Position numbers and translations under genes: made by a program. Shown here in pieces: positions 16,430 through 25,028 of a stretch of DNA of 34,693 nt (the first letter of the stretch is position 1; every line of letters starts with the position of its first letter). This DNA comes from Pelagibacterales bacterium MED-G42. Its GTDB lineage: Bacteria > Pseudomonadota > Alphaproteobacteria > Pelagibacterales > Pelagibacteraceae. Where the stretch lies: NCBI GenBank assembly GCA_002457485.1, contig NTJL01000009.1, forward strand, positions 1 through 34,693. The letters are read 5' to 3'. The notes under the pieces are model-generated. The model did no database searches. It worked only from the letters and a program-made list of their open reading frames with translations, and was not told where the DNA came from.

Positions 16430-16705
16430 ATGCCTAAAGATCAGTTTAAAACTCGCTTGGAGATTGCAAAAAAGAAGATTGAGACTAAAAATTATAATGA
16501 GAAGACAAATAAAACCTCGCCAATTGGATCAGCCTTTAAATTAAGCACTGAATTGGTTGCTGCAGTAGCAGTAGGGACAATTATTGGGTTTATTTTTGAT
16601 AAGACCTTTGGTACTAAACCATGGTTTATATTAATATTTTTTTTTGTAGGTGTGGTTGCCGGAATAACAAATGTGATCAGATCTGCAAAAAATATGCAAA
16701 AATAG
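16430..16705 (+). CDS. atpI: ATP synthase F0 assembly protein AtpI/AtpZ family
   Basis: Small membrane protein (91 residues) with a charged N-terminus and two predicted helices (about 41-60 and 64-82). The GSAFKLSTELVAAVAVGTIIGFIFDKTFGTKPW segment carries the family pattern, with a Gly/Asp-containing helix ending and a turn before the second helix. Family members assist assembly of the c-ring or nearby ion handling. It is the first gene of the F0 cluster, 20 nt after smc, and shares the strand with it. Confidence 0.88.
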   Translation: MPKDQFKTRLEIAKKKIETKNYNEKTNKTSPIGSAFKLSTELVAAVAVGTIIGFIFDKTFGTKPWFILIFFFVGVVAGITNVIRSAKNMQK

Positions 16706-16714
16706 ATAATTATT

Positions 16715-17449
16715 ATGGCAGCAAATCCTATGAGCCAATTCAACGTATATAGAATTGGACCTGAAATAAAATTAGGTGAATTTGATATATCATTTACTAA
16801 CGCAAGTTTGTTTATGATAATTAGCACTTTTGCAATTTTATTAATTTTCAATATAGGATCAAAAAAAAATACAATTTTACCAAATAAGTTTCAATTATTA
16901 GGAGAGCTAAGTTATACTTTTGTAGCTAAAATGATTAACGATACAGCCGGGTCAAAGGCAAAACCTTATTTCTCATTTATTTTTTCACTATTTATGTTTG
17001 TTCTTTTTTGTAATATGTTCGGAATGATACCTTATACATTTACAGTAACAAGTCATATCATCGTAACCTTTGTATTAGCTGCATTTATTTTTATTGGGGT
17101 AACAGTAATTGGATTTATTAAACATGGGCTTGGTTATTTAAAATTATTTGTTCCAAGCGGTGTGCCAGCTGTTTTACTTCCACTAATTGTAATTATAGAA
17201 ATTATTTCTTATTTAAGTAGACCAATAAGTCTATCTGTAAGACTATTTGCCAATATGATGGCTGGTCATACAATGATGAAAGTATTCGGAGGCTTTGTAA
17301 TTAGTCTTGGAATAGTTGGTGGATGGCTTCCACTAAGTTTTTCGGTTGCTTTAACTGGTTTGGAGATCTTAGTTGCTTTTCTTCAAGCATATGTTTTTGC
17401 AATCTTAACATGCATCTATTTAAATGATGCATTAAATTTACACCATTAA
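16715..17449 (+). CDS. atpB: ATP synthase F0 subunit a
   Basis: Membrane stator subunit that forms the two proton half-channels beside the c-ring. The 244-residue length is typical of alphaproteobacteria. The essential arginine is Arg176 in RPISLSVRLFANMMAGHTMM, and the last helices (LTGLEILVAFLQAYVFAILTCIYLNDAL) carry the conserved Gln/Glu-type polar residues. Several hydrophobic helices cover the rest. It lies between atpI (9-nt gap) and atpE (18-nt gap). Confidence 0.97.
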   Translation: MAANPMSQFNVYRIGPEIKLGEFDISFTNASLFMIISTFAILLIFNIGSKKNTILPNKFQLLGELSYTFVAKMINDTAGSKAKPYFSFIFSLFMFVLFCNMFGMIPYTFTVTSHIIVTFVLAAFIFIGVTVIGFIKHGLGYLKLFVPSGVPAVLLPLIVIIEIISYLSRPISLSVRLFANMMAGHTMMKVFGGFVISLGIVGGWLPLSFSVALTGLEILVAFLQAYVFAILTCIYLNDALNLHH

Positions 17450-17456
17450 TTAACAT

Positions 17457-17463
17457 AGGAGGA
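17457..17463 (+). promoter_or_regulatory. Strong Shine-Dalgarno before atpE
   Basis: A full AGGAGGA stands 4 nt before the atpE ATG. Most genes in the window have no recognisable Shine-Dalgarno or start inside an overlap. The c subunit is needed in many copies per enzyme, so selective translation of this cistron is the likely reason. Confidence 0.8.
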
Positions 17464-17467
17464 TATA

Positions 17468-17695
17468 ATGGAATTAGAAGCAGCAAAAATGATCGGAGCA
17501 GGTTTAGCGGCTATTGCTTTAGCTGGTGCCGGTGTTGGTATAGGAATAATTTTTGGAAACTACTTGTCGGGAGCAATGAGGAATCCTTCTGCTGCCCAAA
17601 AACAATTTCCTAATTTACTTTTAGGATTTGCACTTGCAGAGGCCACAGGATTATTTGGATTGGTAGTTGCGTTAATCATTCTTTTCGCATTCTAG
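17468..17695 (+). CDS. atpE: ATP synthase F0 subunit c
   Basis: Proteolipid of the rotating ring, 75 residues, forming a two-helix hairpin. Helix 1 is glycine/alanine rich (GAGLAAIALAGAGVGIGIIFG), the polar loop is RNP (38-40), and the proton-carrying carboxylate is Glu58 in ALAEATGLF. The extra Gln/Ser pattern associated with sodium-binding rings was not seen, which suggests proton coupling. It has the strongest ribosome-binding site in the window. Confidence 0.97.
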   Translation: MELEAAKMIGAGLAAIALAGAGVGIGIIFGNYLSGAMRNPSAAQKQFPNLLLGFALAEATGLFGLVVALIILFAF

Positions 17696-17700
17696 ACTTG

Positions 17701-18291
17701 ATGATTAGAAAAATATATTTTCAGTCAATATTTTTTAGCTTTCTATTTTTTAAAGAAGTTTTTGCAGCTGAAAGTGGAGGTATGCCTCAATTAAATCCAG
17801 AATTTTGGATATCACAGATCTTTTGGTTAATACTTACTTTTGGAACATTATATTTAGCATTATCTAAATTAGTGCTTCCTAAGATAAGTGATAATTTAGA
17901 GTCTAGAAAATCTAAAATATTAGAAAATATTGAGGCTGCAGACAAACAGAGAGAAGATTGTGAGGTCAAATATAGAGCGTATGAGGAATTTGTTTCTAAA
18001 AGTAAGTTAAAGGCAAAAGCTATATTCAATCAATCTAGAGAAAAAGCAATAAAGGATATTAATAATAAAAGAGATATACTGGATAAACAAATCGATGAGG
18101 AGATTAGTAAAGTAGAGGAAGAAATTAAAATTTTGCGTAAGAATGCACCTGATAAAATTAGTAAGATAGCAGTCGAAACATCGTCAGAGTTAATACATAA
18201 GTTTTTAGGTGCTGAAGTAAATAATAGCAGTATATCAGCTATTGTTGACGACTTATCTAAAAAGAATGGAAATAAATATTATGGTTATTGA
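17701..18291 (+). CDS. atpF2: ATP synthase F0 subunit b'
   Basis: Peripheral stalk subunit. The ATG at 17701 gives 196 residues (a TTG at 17698 is one codon earlier). An N-terminal hydrophobic stretch ending EVFA may be a cleaved signal. The typical b' sequence GGMPQLNPEFWISQIFWLILTF then leads into one membrane helix, followed by a long charged coiled coil (about 60-160). The presence of distinct b and b' genes is usual in alphaproteobacteria and cyanobacteria. Its end overlaps the start of the b gene. Confidence 0.9.
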   Translation: MIRKIYFQSIFFSFLFFKEVFAAESGGMPQLNPEFWISQIFWLILTFGTLYLALSKLVLPKISDNLESRKSKILENIEAADKQREDCEVKYRAYEEFVSKSKLKAKAIFNQSREKAIKDINNKRDILDKQIDEEISKVEEEIKILRKNAPDKISKIAVETSSELIHKFLGAEVNNSSISAIVDDLSKKNGNKYYGY

Positions 18292-18778
18292 TGCAACATT
18301 TTGGGTAGCTGTATCATTTATAATTTTTTTTGGAGTTTTAATATATTTAAAAATTCCCAAAAAAATTAGTCAGATACTAGATAAGATGATCTCTGATATC
18401 AAAAATGAAATTGAAGAAAGTGAAAAATTGAGAACTGAAGCAAAAACTTTAGTTGATAATGCTCAAAATAAACTAGATACCGCTCAATCTGTAAGTAATG
18501 AAATATTAGAAGAAGCACAGAAAGATGCTGATAAATTGATAATTGAATTAAATGATAAATTTCATAAATCATCAGAAATTAAAAAAAACTTAGCAGAAAA
18601 TAAAATTAGACAAATGAAAGAAGCGGCGATCAAAGAAATAAAAGATGCGTCCATAAAAATTGCTGTGGACTCAGTAAAGAAAATTATTACTACTTCAGTC
18701 GATAAATCTAAGCTTGATACTGTATTTCAAAAAAACTTAAAAGAAACTAAAGAAGAGTTAAAAAAAATTAACTCATAA
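18281..18778 (+). CDS. atpF: ATP synthase F0 subunit b
   Basis: Second peripheral stalk subunit, pairing with b' to hold F1 against rotation. The start at ATG 18281 (165 residues) gives the expected MVIDATFWVAVSFIIFFGVLIYLKIP, one membrane helix followed by a long charged coiled coil. ATG 18266 would add five residues, and the TTG at 18242 is less likely. It overlaps b' by 11 nt. The F1 genes (alpha, beta, gamma, delta, epsilon) are not in the window, consistent with the split F0/F1 arrangement of alphaproteobacteria. Confidence 0.92.
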   Translation: MVIDATFWVAVSFIIFFGVLIYLKIPKKISQILDKMISDIKNEIEESEKLRTEAKTLVDNAQNKLDTAQSVSNEILEEAQKDADKLIIELNDKFHKSSEIKKNLAENKIRQMKEAAIKEIKDASIKIAVDSVKKIITTSVDKSKLDTVFQKNLKETKEELKKINS

Positions 18779-18783
18779 TAGTC

Positions 18784-18815
18784 TTACAATTTTTCTAAAA
18801 AGTTATAGATTGTAA
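18784..18815. repeat. Inverted repeat between atpF and crtI
   Basis: TTACAAT (18784-18790) and ATTGTAA (18809-18815) form a perfect 7-bp dyad with an 18-nt spacer, ending 2 nt before the crtI ATG. It sits at the border between the ATP synthase genes and the carotenoid genes. It could be an operator or a weak AU hairpin over the start site; it has no GC stem or clear terminator form, and chance is possible in AT-rich DNA. Confidence 0.35.
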
Positions 18816-18817
18816 AA

Positions 18818-20278
18818 ATGAAATCTGTTGTAATAGGTTCTGGTTTTGGGGGGATAGCTTCAGCCCTTAGATTAAAAGCTAAAGGTCATAAGGTAACTAT
18901 TATTGAAAAACATTCAGATCTTGGGGGTAGAGCAAGAGTGTTTGAGAAAAATGGATTTACTTATGATGGTGGCCCAACTGTAATAACAGCACCTTATTTG
19001 ATCAATGAATTATTTGAATTATTTAATAAGGATCCTAAAGATTATATTGAATTAGCTCCACTTAAAATTTGGTATCAATTTATTTTTGAGGATGGATCCA
19101 AATTTAATTATTCAGGTAACGAAATAGAAATGAAAAATCAGATTGAGAAAATAAATAAAGAAGATGTCTTGGGTTATGAACAATTAGTCAATTTTACTAA
19201 AAAGATATTTGATAAAGGTTTTTTGGAATTGGCAGATATTCCCTTTGATAAGCCTTTTGTTATGATACAACAATTGCCAGCTTTATTAAAACTCAAAAGC
19301 TATAAATCTGTTTATTCATTAGTTTCGTCTTATATAAAAGATGAAAAATTGAGGAGAATGCTTAGCATGCATCCTCTTTTAGTAGGAGGAAATCCCTTCA
19401 CAACAACTTCAATATATGGATTAATTTTATACTTAGAAAAAAAATGGGGAATACATTATTCGATGGGTGGAACAGGAAATATTATAAGAGGTTTTGAGAA
19501 ATTGATGAATGAAGTTGGTATACAAATAATTAATGGCCATGAAGTAATTAAAATTAATACCAATAAAAATAAGATAACAGGTATTAAATTAGATAATGAA
19601 ACTATTATTGAGGCTAATAATGTTATTTGTAATGCAGATCCACCAGCAGTATATGAAAAAATGTTAGATGAAAGAGCGAACAATTCATTATTATTTAAAT
19701 GGAAAAAAAAAAGGATGGAATATTCAATGGGCTTATTTGTTTATTATTTTGGAACCAAAAAAAAATATGAAAATATTGAACATCATACAATAAAATTTGG
19801 TAACAAATATAAAGAACATCTTGATGATATATTTGATAAGAAAAAATTAAATGATGATATAAGCTATTATCTTCATAGACCTTCAGCCACCGACGCATCT
19901 ATGGCGCCAGAAGGACAAGATTGTTTCTATGTTTTAGTGCCGGTACCAAACAACCAATCTAATATTGATTGGTCCATTGAAGGAGAAAAAATCAAGAATT
20001 TAGTAATTAAAAAAATGGAAAATGATTTAATGCCAAAACTTCGAGAAAATATTGTTGAAGATTTTTATTTAACACCTGATTACTTTGAAAAAGATCTTAA
20101 TACTAAATATGGATCTGGTTTTTCAATTCAACCAAAATTTTCTCAATCAGCATATTTTAGATTTCATAATAAATCAGAAGTTTATGATGGGCTTTTTTTT
20201 GTTGGCGCAGGCACACATCCAGGAGCTGGGGTACCAGGTGTTCTCTCGTCGGCAAAAGTTTTAGATAAAATCCTGTAA
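18818..20278 (+). CDS. crtI: Phytoene desaturase
   Basis: FAD enzyme that converts phytoene to lycopene in the membrane. The 486-residue protein begins with the FAD fold (VVIGSGFGGIASALRLKAKGHKVTIIEK) followed by GGRARVFEKNGFTYDGGPTVI, diagnostic for CrtI-type desaturases. The C-terminal FVGAGTHPGAGVPGVLSSAK is the carotenoid-desaturase signature. It begins 39 nt after atpF and its TAA overlaps the crtB ATG, starting a run of tightly packed pigment genes. Confidence 0.95.
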   Translation: MKSVVIGSGFGGIASALRLKAKGHKVTIIEKHSDLGGRARVFEKNGFTYDGGPTVITAPYLINELFELFNKDPKDYIELAPLKIWYQFIFEDGSKFNYSGNEIEMKNQIEKINKEDVLGYEQLVNFTKKIFDKGFLELADIPFDKPFVMIQQLPALLKLKSYKSVYSLVSSYIKDEKLRRMLSMHPLLVGGNPFTTTSIYGLILYLEKKWGIHYSMGGTGNIIRGFEKLMNEVGIQIINGHEVIKINTNKNKITGIKLDNETIIEANNVICNADPPAVYEKMLDERANNSLLFKWKKKRMEYSMGLFVYYFGTKKKYENIEHHTIKFGNKYKEHLDDIFDKKKLNDDISYYLHRPSATDASMAPEGQDCFYVLVPVPNNQSNIDWSIEGEKIKNLVIKKMENDLMPKLRENIVEDFYLTPDYFEKDLNTKYGSGFSIQPKFSQSAYFRFHNKSEVYDGLFFVGAGTHPGAGVPGVLSSAKVLDKIL

Positions 20279-21129
20279 TGTCTGACAAAAATTTTTTATC
20301 AGTTTACGCAAAGTCATTTAGTTGGGCTGGTTTTTTTTTACCCAAAAGAACATATAAAAAATGTTCAGCTTTATATGATTTTTGTAGAATTGCAGATAAT
20401 ATAGCAGATGACGATAATGTAGTTGAAATAAAACAAAAAGAATTTGAGAAATTTGAAAATAATTTTAAACAAAAAAATTTTGATGAACCTATTATTAAAG
20501 AGATGTGGAACCTTGTAGATGAATTCAATATTTCTTTAAATATCATTAATGATTTATTTGATGGTATTAAATCAGATATAAAACAACAAGTTAAATTAAA
20601 TTCAAAAAAAGAGTTATTGGTTTATTCTTACAGAGTTGCTGGGACAGTTGGATTAATGATGGCAAAAATATTAAATGTTAGTAAAAAAAGCTCACTTAAG
20701 TCAGCAATTGATCTTGGAATTGCTATGCAGCTCACCAACATATCTAGAGATGTAATTGAAGACTCTAAGAATAACAGATCATATATAAATGAATGTTTTG
20801 AAGAAATATCTTCAACAATTAAATTAGCTGATAATTTTTATGCTAACTCTTTTTTTTCAATAAAAGATATTCCTATTAGTTTTCGATTTAGTATTCTTGT
20901 GGCTAGAAGAGTATACAGAAAAATAGGTTATAAAATTTTAGATAAAAAAAATATTAAAAATTATAGAGACTCAGGAAAAATATATGTTTCAAATATTGAA
21001 AAAATCTTAGAAACATTCTTGTCAATATATGACTTAATTAAATTATCTTTAGTTAATAAAAAAATTGATACTATTGTTCATGATCACAATTTGATTTATG
21101 AGGAAATAAATTTAGATGAAAGAGTTTGA
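20278..21129 (+). CDS. crtB: Phytoene synthase
   Basis: Condenses two geranylgeranyl diphosphates to phytoene. The 283-residue protein has both aspartate-rich motifs: ADNIADD (first, D40-xxx-D44) and RDVIED (second, D158-xxx-D162), the latter inside QLTNISRDVIEDS, plus YSYRVAGTVGLMM. These bind Mg2+-diphosphate. It overlaps crtI by one base and crtY by 14. The GGPP synthase (crtE) that supplies its substrate is not in this window. Confidence 0.94.
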   Translation: MSDKNFLSVYAKSFSWAGFFLPKRTYKKCSALYDFCRIADNIADDDNVVEIKQKEFEKFENNFKQKNFDEPIIKEMWNLVDEFNISLNIINDLFDGIKSDIKQQVKLNSKKELLVYSYRVAGTVGLMMAKILNVSKKSSLKSAIDLGIAMQLTNISRDVIEDSKNNRSYINECFEEISSTIKLADNFYANSFFSIKDIPISFRFSILVARRVYRKIGYKILDKKNIKNYRDSGKIYVSNIEKILETFLSIYDLIKLSLVNKKIDTIVHDHNLIYEEINLDERV

Positions 21130-22183
21130 TTACGTAATAATTGGAGGAGGTTGCGCAGGTTTATCTCTTGCTTACGAATTAGAGATTAACGATAAATTAA
21201 AAAGTAAAACTTTAGCAATCATTGAAAGAAGAGAAGAATATAAAAGAGATAAGACTTGGTCTTTTTGGAAAGTGTTCCCTCATAATTTTGATGATTGTGT
21301 TAAAAAAAATTGGGAAAATTTTTCTATTAATATACCTAATAAAAGTAATCACCTTAATTGTAAAAAATATCCTTATCAAAGTATTGATAGTGGTTTATTT
21401 TATGAAAAGGTTAATAATAAGATTAAATTAAATAAGAATATTTTTTTTTTTAAAGACTTAAAAGAAATAAATTTAAATAATACATTTATCTTTAATAGTA
21501 TCCCTTCGATTAAAAAAAGTCATGAAAATTTATGGCAACATTTTTGTGGTATAGAAATTGAGACACAAAATAAAATTTTTGATGAAGAAATATTTAACCT
21601 TATGGACTTTGATTGCGATCAAAGAGATAGTGTACATTTTTTTTATACTCTTCCCTACTCTAAAAATAAAGCTTTAATTGAAACAACTTGGTTATCTAAG
21701 ATGAATGACGACACTCAAAAAGATTATGATTTTCAGTTAAAAGATTATATTGAGAGTAATTTAAAGATTAAAGATTATAAAATAACTTATAGAGAAGAAG
21801 GAGCTATACCTTTGTTTTATCCATTTTTTAAAAAAGAAAAAAACAAAATTAATATTGGAACAGCTGGGGGAATGACAAGATTAAGTACAGGATATACATT
21901 TATCAATATTCAAGAGCACTGCAAATATATTAGAGAAAATATTGACAGTATCTCTAAAATAGATAGATACGAAATTAGTAAAAAATATCAATACTTAGAT
22001 GAAGTATTTTTAAGAGTACTTAAAAAACACCCAAAAATAATGCCAGATATTTTTTTTAAAATGTTTAAGGCGTCTCCAAAGACTGTTATAAAATTTTTGT
22101 CTAATAAAAGTAATATTTTTGAGGATTTATCAATTATTTTAAAAATGCCAAAGTGGATTTTTATAAAAGCTTTATTTTATTGA
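21116..22183 (+). CDS. crtY: Lycopene beta-cyclase
   Basis: FAD-dependent cyclase that turns lycopene into beta-carotene. Seen in the 355-residue protein: the N-terminal YVIIGGGCAGLSLAYEL nucleotide-binding motif, KTWSFWK shortly after (matching the CrtY TWxFW motif), and a mid-region IGTAGGMTRLSTGYTF, typical of CrtY-type cyclases. Residues 14 nt into it overlap the crtB end. The final part contains FFKMFKASP and a short hydrophobic tail. Cyclisation at both ends is expected because blh, which needs beta-carotene, is next. Confidence 0.93.
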   Translation: MKEFDYVIIGGGCAGLSLAYELEINDKLKSKTLAIIERREEYKRDKTWSFWKVFPHNFDDCVKKNWENFSINIPNKSNHLNCKKYPYQSIDSGLFYEKVNNKIKLNKNIFFFKDLKEINLNNTFIFNSIPSIKKSHENLWQHFCGIEIETQNKIFDEEIFNLMDFDCDQRDSVHFFYTLPYSKNKALIETTWLSKMNDDTQKDYDFQLKDYIESNLKIKDYKITYREEGAIPLFYPFFKKEKNKINIGTAGGMTRLSTGYTFINIQEHCKYIRENIDSISKIDRYEISKKYQYLDEVFLRVLKKHPKIMPDIFFKMFKASPKTVIKFLSNKSNIFEDLSIILKMPKWIFIKALFY

Positions 22184-22192
22184 TTAAATAAT

Positions 22193-23125
22193 ATGAAAAA
22201 AAAAATAAAAAAAATAAATTTTATTCATTCTTTTATTTTTTTTTTATTTTGCAATTTTTTATCATTTATAATTATTGAATTTAATTTAGCAATAACCCCA
22301 CTAGTATGTTTAATATCAATTTTAATTATAGGTGTATCCCATGGCTCACTTGATCATATAAAAGGACGAAGGCTTTTAAAATTATTTGAATTAGATAATA
22401 TTATTATTTTTTACTTAACATACATTTTAACAGCTATTACTATTATAATTCTTTGGATACTATTTCCTACATTTTCTCTTGTAATTTTTTTAGTAATTGC
22501 TTCATTTCATTTTGGAAAAGAAGATGTTGAATTTTTAATAAGTAAAAATACATATTTAAATCAATTCTTATATTTTTTAAAAGGATCTTTGATAATCTTA
22601 GCACCAATGTATTTTCATTTTGATCAGACAGTTATAATTTTTAAATTATTACTTGTTGAAAATGAGTCTTTTTATTCAAATTTAAGTTATATAGAGACAA
22701 ATAAAATATTACAAATTGGTATCATTTTAAGCACGTTATCAAGTATTTTTTTATTTATGAAAGATTTTGAATTAAAAAAATTTACTATATTTTTTGATTA
22801 TTTTTCAATTGTAATAATTAATTATTATTTCTCTCCTTTACTAGCATTTACAATTTATTTTTGCTTTTTACATTCAATTAGGCACAGCATTTCACTAGTA
22901 TTTGAAATAGATAAAAATAATACCAAAAGGGGAATAACAATTTTTATTAAAAAGGCTCTACCTTTAACAATTTTGACAGCTTTTTTTTGTGTAATAAGCA
23001 TTTTTTTGTTAAGTAACAATTACAATTTAGATAGTTCAATTTTAAAAGTAGTGTTTATAGGTTTGGCGTCATTAACCTTTCCGCATATATTGCTTGAATA
23101 TTTTTTAGAAAAAAATGAAAGATAA
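22193..23125 (+). CDS. blh: Brp/Blh-family beta-carotene 15,15'-dioxygenase
   Basis: Membrane enzyme that splits beta-carotene into two retinal molecules, the chromophore of proteorhodopsin. The 310-residue protein is very hydrophobic (six or more helices) with the His-rich iron-site motifs of the family: GVSHGSLDH (H50, H55), SFHFG (H106), LHSIRHS (H227, H231) and FPHILLEY (H298). It lies 9 nt after crtY and overlaps ispH by 11 nt. The opsin gene itself is not in the window. Confidence 0.92.
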   Translation: MKKKIKKINFIHSFIFFLFCNFLSFIIIEFNLAITPLVCLISILIIGVSHGSLDHIKGRRLLKLFELDNIIIFYLTYILTAITIIILWILFPTFSLVIFLVIASFHFGKEDVEFLISKNTYLNQFLYFLKGSLIILAPMYFHFDQTVIIFKLLLVENESFYSNLSYIETNKILQIGIILSTLSSIFLFMKDFELKKFTIFFDYFSIVIINYYFSPLLAFTIYFCFLHSIRHSISLVFEIDKNNTKRGITIFIKKALPLTILTAFFCVISIFLLSNNYNLDSSILKVVFIGLASLTFPHILLEYFLEKNER

Positions 23126-24059
23126 AGAATTAAAAATATTATTGTCTGCACCCAGAGGTTTTTGTGCTGGAGTTGAAAGAGCAATTGAAATTGTTGAAAA
23201 ATCATTAGATAAATATGGATCACCAGTCTATGTTCGACATGAAATTGTTCACAATAAATTTGTTGTGGATGATTTAAAAAAGAAAGGAGCTGTATTTGTA
23301 GAAGAATTGGAAGAAATAAAAGATAAATCTCGACCAGTTATTTTTTCTGCTCATGGTGTTCCAAAAAAAATACCAGAAGATGCTAAAAACTATAACATGA
23401 CTTATATTGATGCTACTTGTCCTTTAGTTTCTAAGGTACATAGAGAAGCTGAAAATCTTCATAAATCTGGATATCAATTAATTCTAATTGGTCATCAAAA
23501 TCACCCAGAAGTTATTGGAACAATGGGGCAATTACCTGTTGGATCAATAGATCTTGTTCAAGACGAAAATGATGCGAAGAATTATGAGTGTAAAAATAGT
23601 AAAAAAATTGCCTTTGTAACTCAAACAACTTTATCTGTAGATGATACTAAAGAAATAATCCAAAAATTAAAAGAAAAATTTCCTAACATTAGAGAACCCA
23701 TGAAGGAAGATATATGTTACGCTACAACTAATAGACAAATGGCAGTCAAAAATATTGCAAAAAATTGTGATATGTTTTTTGTGATCGGTAGTAGAAATTC
23801 TTCTAATTCTGTGAGGCTTGTAGAGGTAGCAAAAAAATCAGGATGTTCTAAAACTTTTTTAATTCACTCACAGAGTAAAATTCCATTTAATGAAATTAAA
23901 AAATCGAATGTTATTGGAATTTCTTCTGGAGCATCAGCACCTGAAATTTTAGTTAAAAATTTTATTAATGATTTAAAAAATAAATTTACTATCAGCATAG
24001 ATGAGGTTGAGATTATTAAAGAAAATGTGGTATTTAAAATCCCTAAAAAATTAAATTAG
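23115..24059 (+). CDS. ispH: 4-hydroxy-3-methylbut-2-enyl diphosphate reductase
   Basis: Last MEP-pathway enzyme, an Fe-S protein that makes IPP and DMAPP. The three cluster cysteines are Cys17 (APRGFCAGV), Cys102 (DATCPLV) and Cys201 (DICYATTNRQ). The substrate-site Glu132 (HPEVIGT) and the SRNSSNSVRL and ISSGASAPE loops are present. The length of 314 residues is normal. Its placement right behind blh suggests precursor supply is tuned with carotenoid demand; this is inference. Confidence 0.96.
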   Translation: MKDKELKILLSAPRGFCAGVERAIEIVEKSLDKYGSPVYVRHEIVHNKFVVDDLKKKGAVFVEELEEIKDKSRPVIFSAHGVPKKIPEDAKNYNMTYIDATCPLVSKVHREAENLHKSGYQLILIGHQNHPEVIGTMGQLPVGSIDLVQDENDAKNYECKNSKKIAFVTQTTLSVDDTKEIIQKLKEKFPNIREPMKEDICYATTNRQMAVKNIAKNCDMFFVIGSRNSSNSVRLVEVAKKSGCSKTFLIHSQSKIPFNEIKKSNVIGISSGASAPEILVKNFINDLKNKFTISIDEVEIIKENVVFKIPKKLN

Positions 24060-25028
24060 ATGGCTGTTTATACAAAAATAAATAATCATAATGTATCTTC
24101 TATAAATCAAAAATTTAATATTGAAAAATTTATCAGTTTTCAAGGAATCAAACAAGGAATTGAAAATACGAATTATTTATTAAAAACGAAAAATAAAAAA
24201 AAATTTATATTAACTATTTTTGAAAAAAGGGTAGTAAATAATGAATTACCTTTTTTCATGGAGCTAATGGAAATTTTAAATAATTCTAAAATAAACTGTC
24301 CAAGACCAATAAGAAATAAAAAAGGGGATTGCTTATTTAATTTAAAGAATAAAAAAGCTTGTATAGTTACTTTCTTAGATGGAAAAGATAAAAAAAAACT
24401 TAATAATAAAAATTGCTATGATATTGGAAGAATTATTGCGCGCATGCATTTAATAACAAAAAATATTAAAATATTTAGAAAAAATTCTATGGGAATAAAT
24501 AATTTAATTCCTTTATTAAATTCAATCAAGTTAAAATCAAAAAAATTTAATAACCTAGAAAAGTTTTTAAAAAATAACCTCAAAGATATTAAAAAAAATT
24601 GGCCTAAAATCTTACCTAAAGGCATTATACATGGTGATTTATTTATAGATAATATTTTCTTTAAAAAAAATAAATTATCTGGAATTTTTGACTTCTATTT
24701 TGCAGCAAATGATTATTTTATGTATGAAATTGCAATATGTATCAATGCACTTTGTTTTGATAAAAAGGGTACTAAATTTTATATCAATAAAAAAAAAGTT
24801 AAAAACTTAATTAAAGGATACGAAAATATTAAAAAGATTAGTCAAAAAGAGAAAAAATCTTTAAACATTTTATGTAGAGGTGCTGCTCTAAGATATCTAC
24901 TCACAAGACTTTATGACTATTCAAACACACCAAAAACAGCTTTGATCAAAATAAAAGATCCCAACGAGTATTACCAAAAATTAATAATTCATAATAATCT
25001 AAAACTTTATAAAGATTACCTTTTTTAA
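24060..25028 (+). CDS. thrB: Homoserine kinase (APH-fold, ThrB type II)
   Basis: Phosphorylates homoserine for threonine synthesis. The 322-residue protein belongs to the aminoglycoside-phosphotransferase fold: N-terminal QGIKQGIENTNYLLKT, kinase motif IIHGDLFIDNIF (HGD at 191-193), and the metal-binding IFDFYFAANDYFMYEIA (DFYFA 211-215). It starts directly after the ispH TAG and is overlapped by rnhA (TAATG). Threonine synthase, the next pathway step, is encoded convergently at 25479. Confidence 0.93.
   Translation: MAVYTKINNHNVSSINQKFNIEKFISFQGIKQGIENTNYLLKTKNKKKFILTIFEKRVVNNELPFFMELMEILNNSKINCPRPIRNKKGDCLFNLKNKKACIVTFLDGKDKKKLNNKNCYDIGRIIARMHLITKNIKIFRKNSMGINNLIPLLNSIKLKSKKFNNLEKFLKNNLKDIKKNWPKILPKGIIHGDLFIDNIFFKKNKLSGIFDFYFAANDYFMYEIAICINALCFDKKGTKFYINKKKVKNLIKGYENIKKISQKEKKSLNILCRGAALRYLLTRLYDYSNTPKTALIKIKDPNEYYQKLIIHNNLKLYKDYLF

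Noticed and set aside
16426..16431. TATAAT as an atpI promoter -10
   Set aside because: It overlaps the atpI ATG, so transcription would start inside the gene; chance match in AT-rich DNA.
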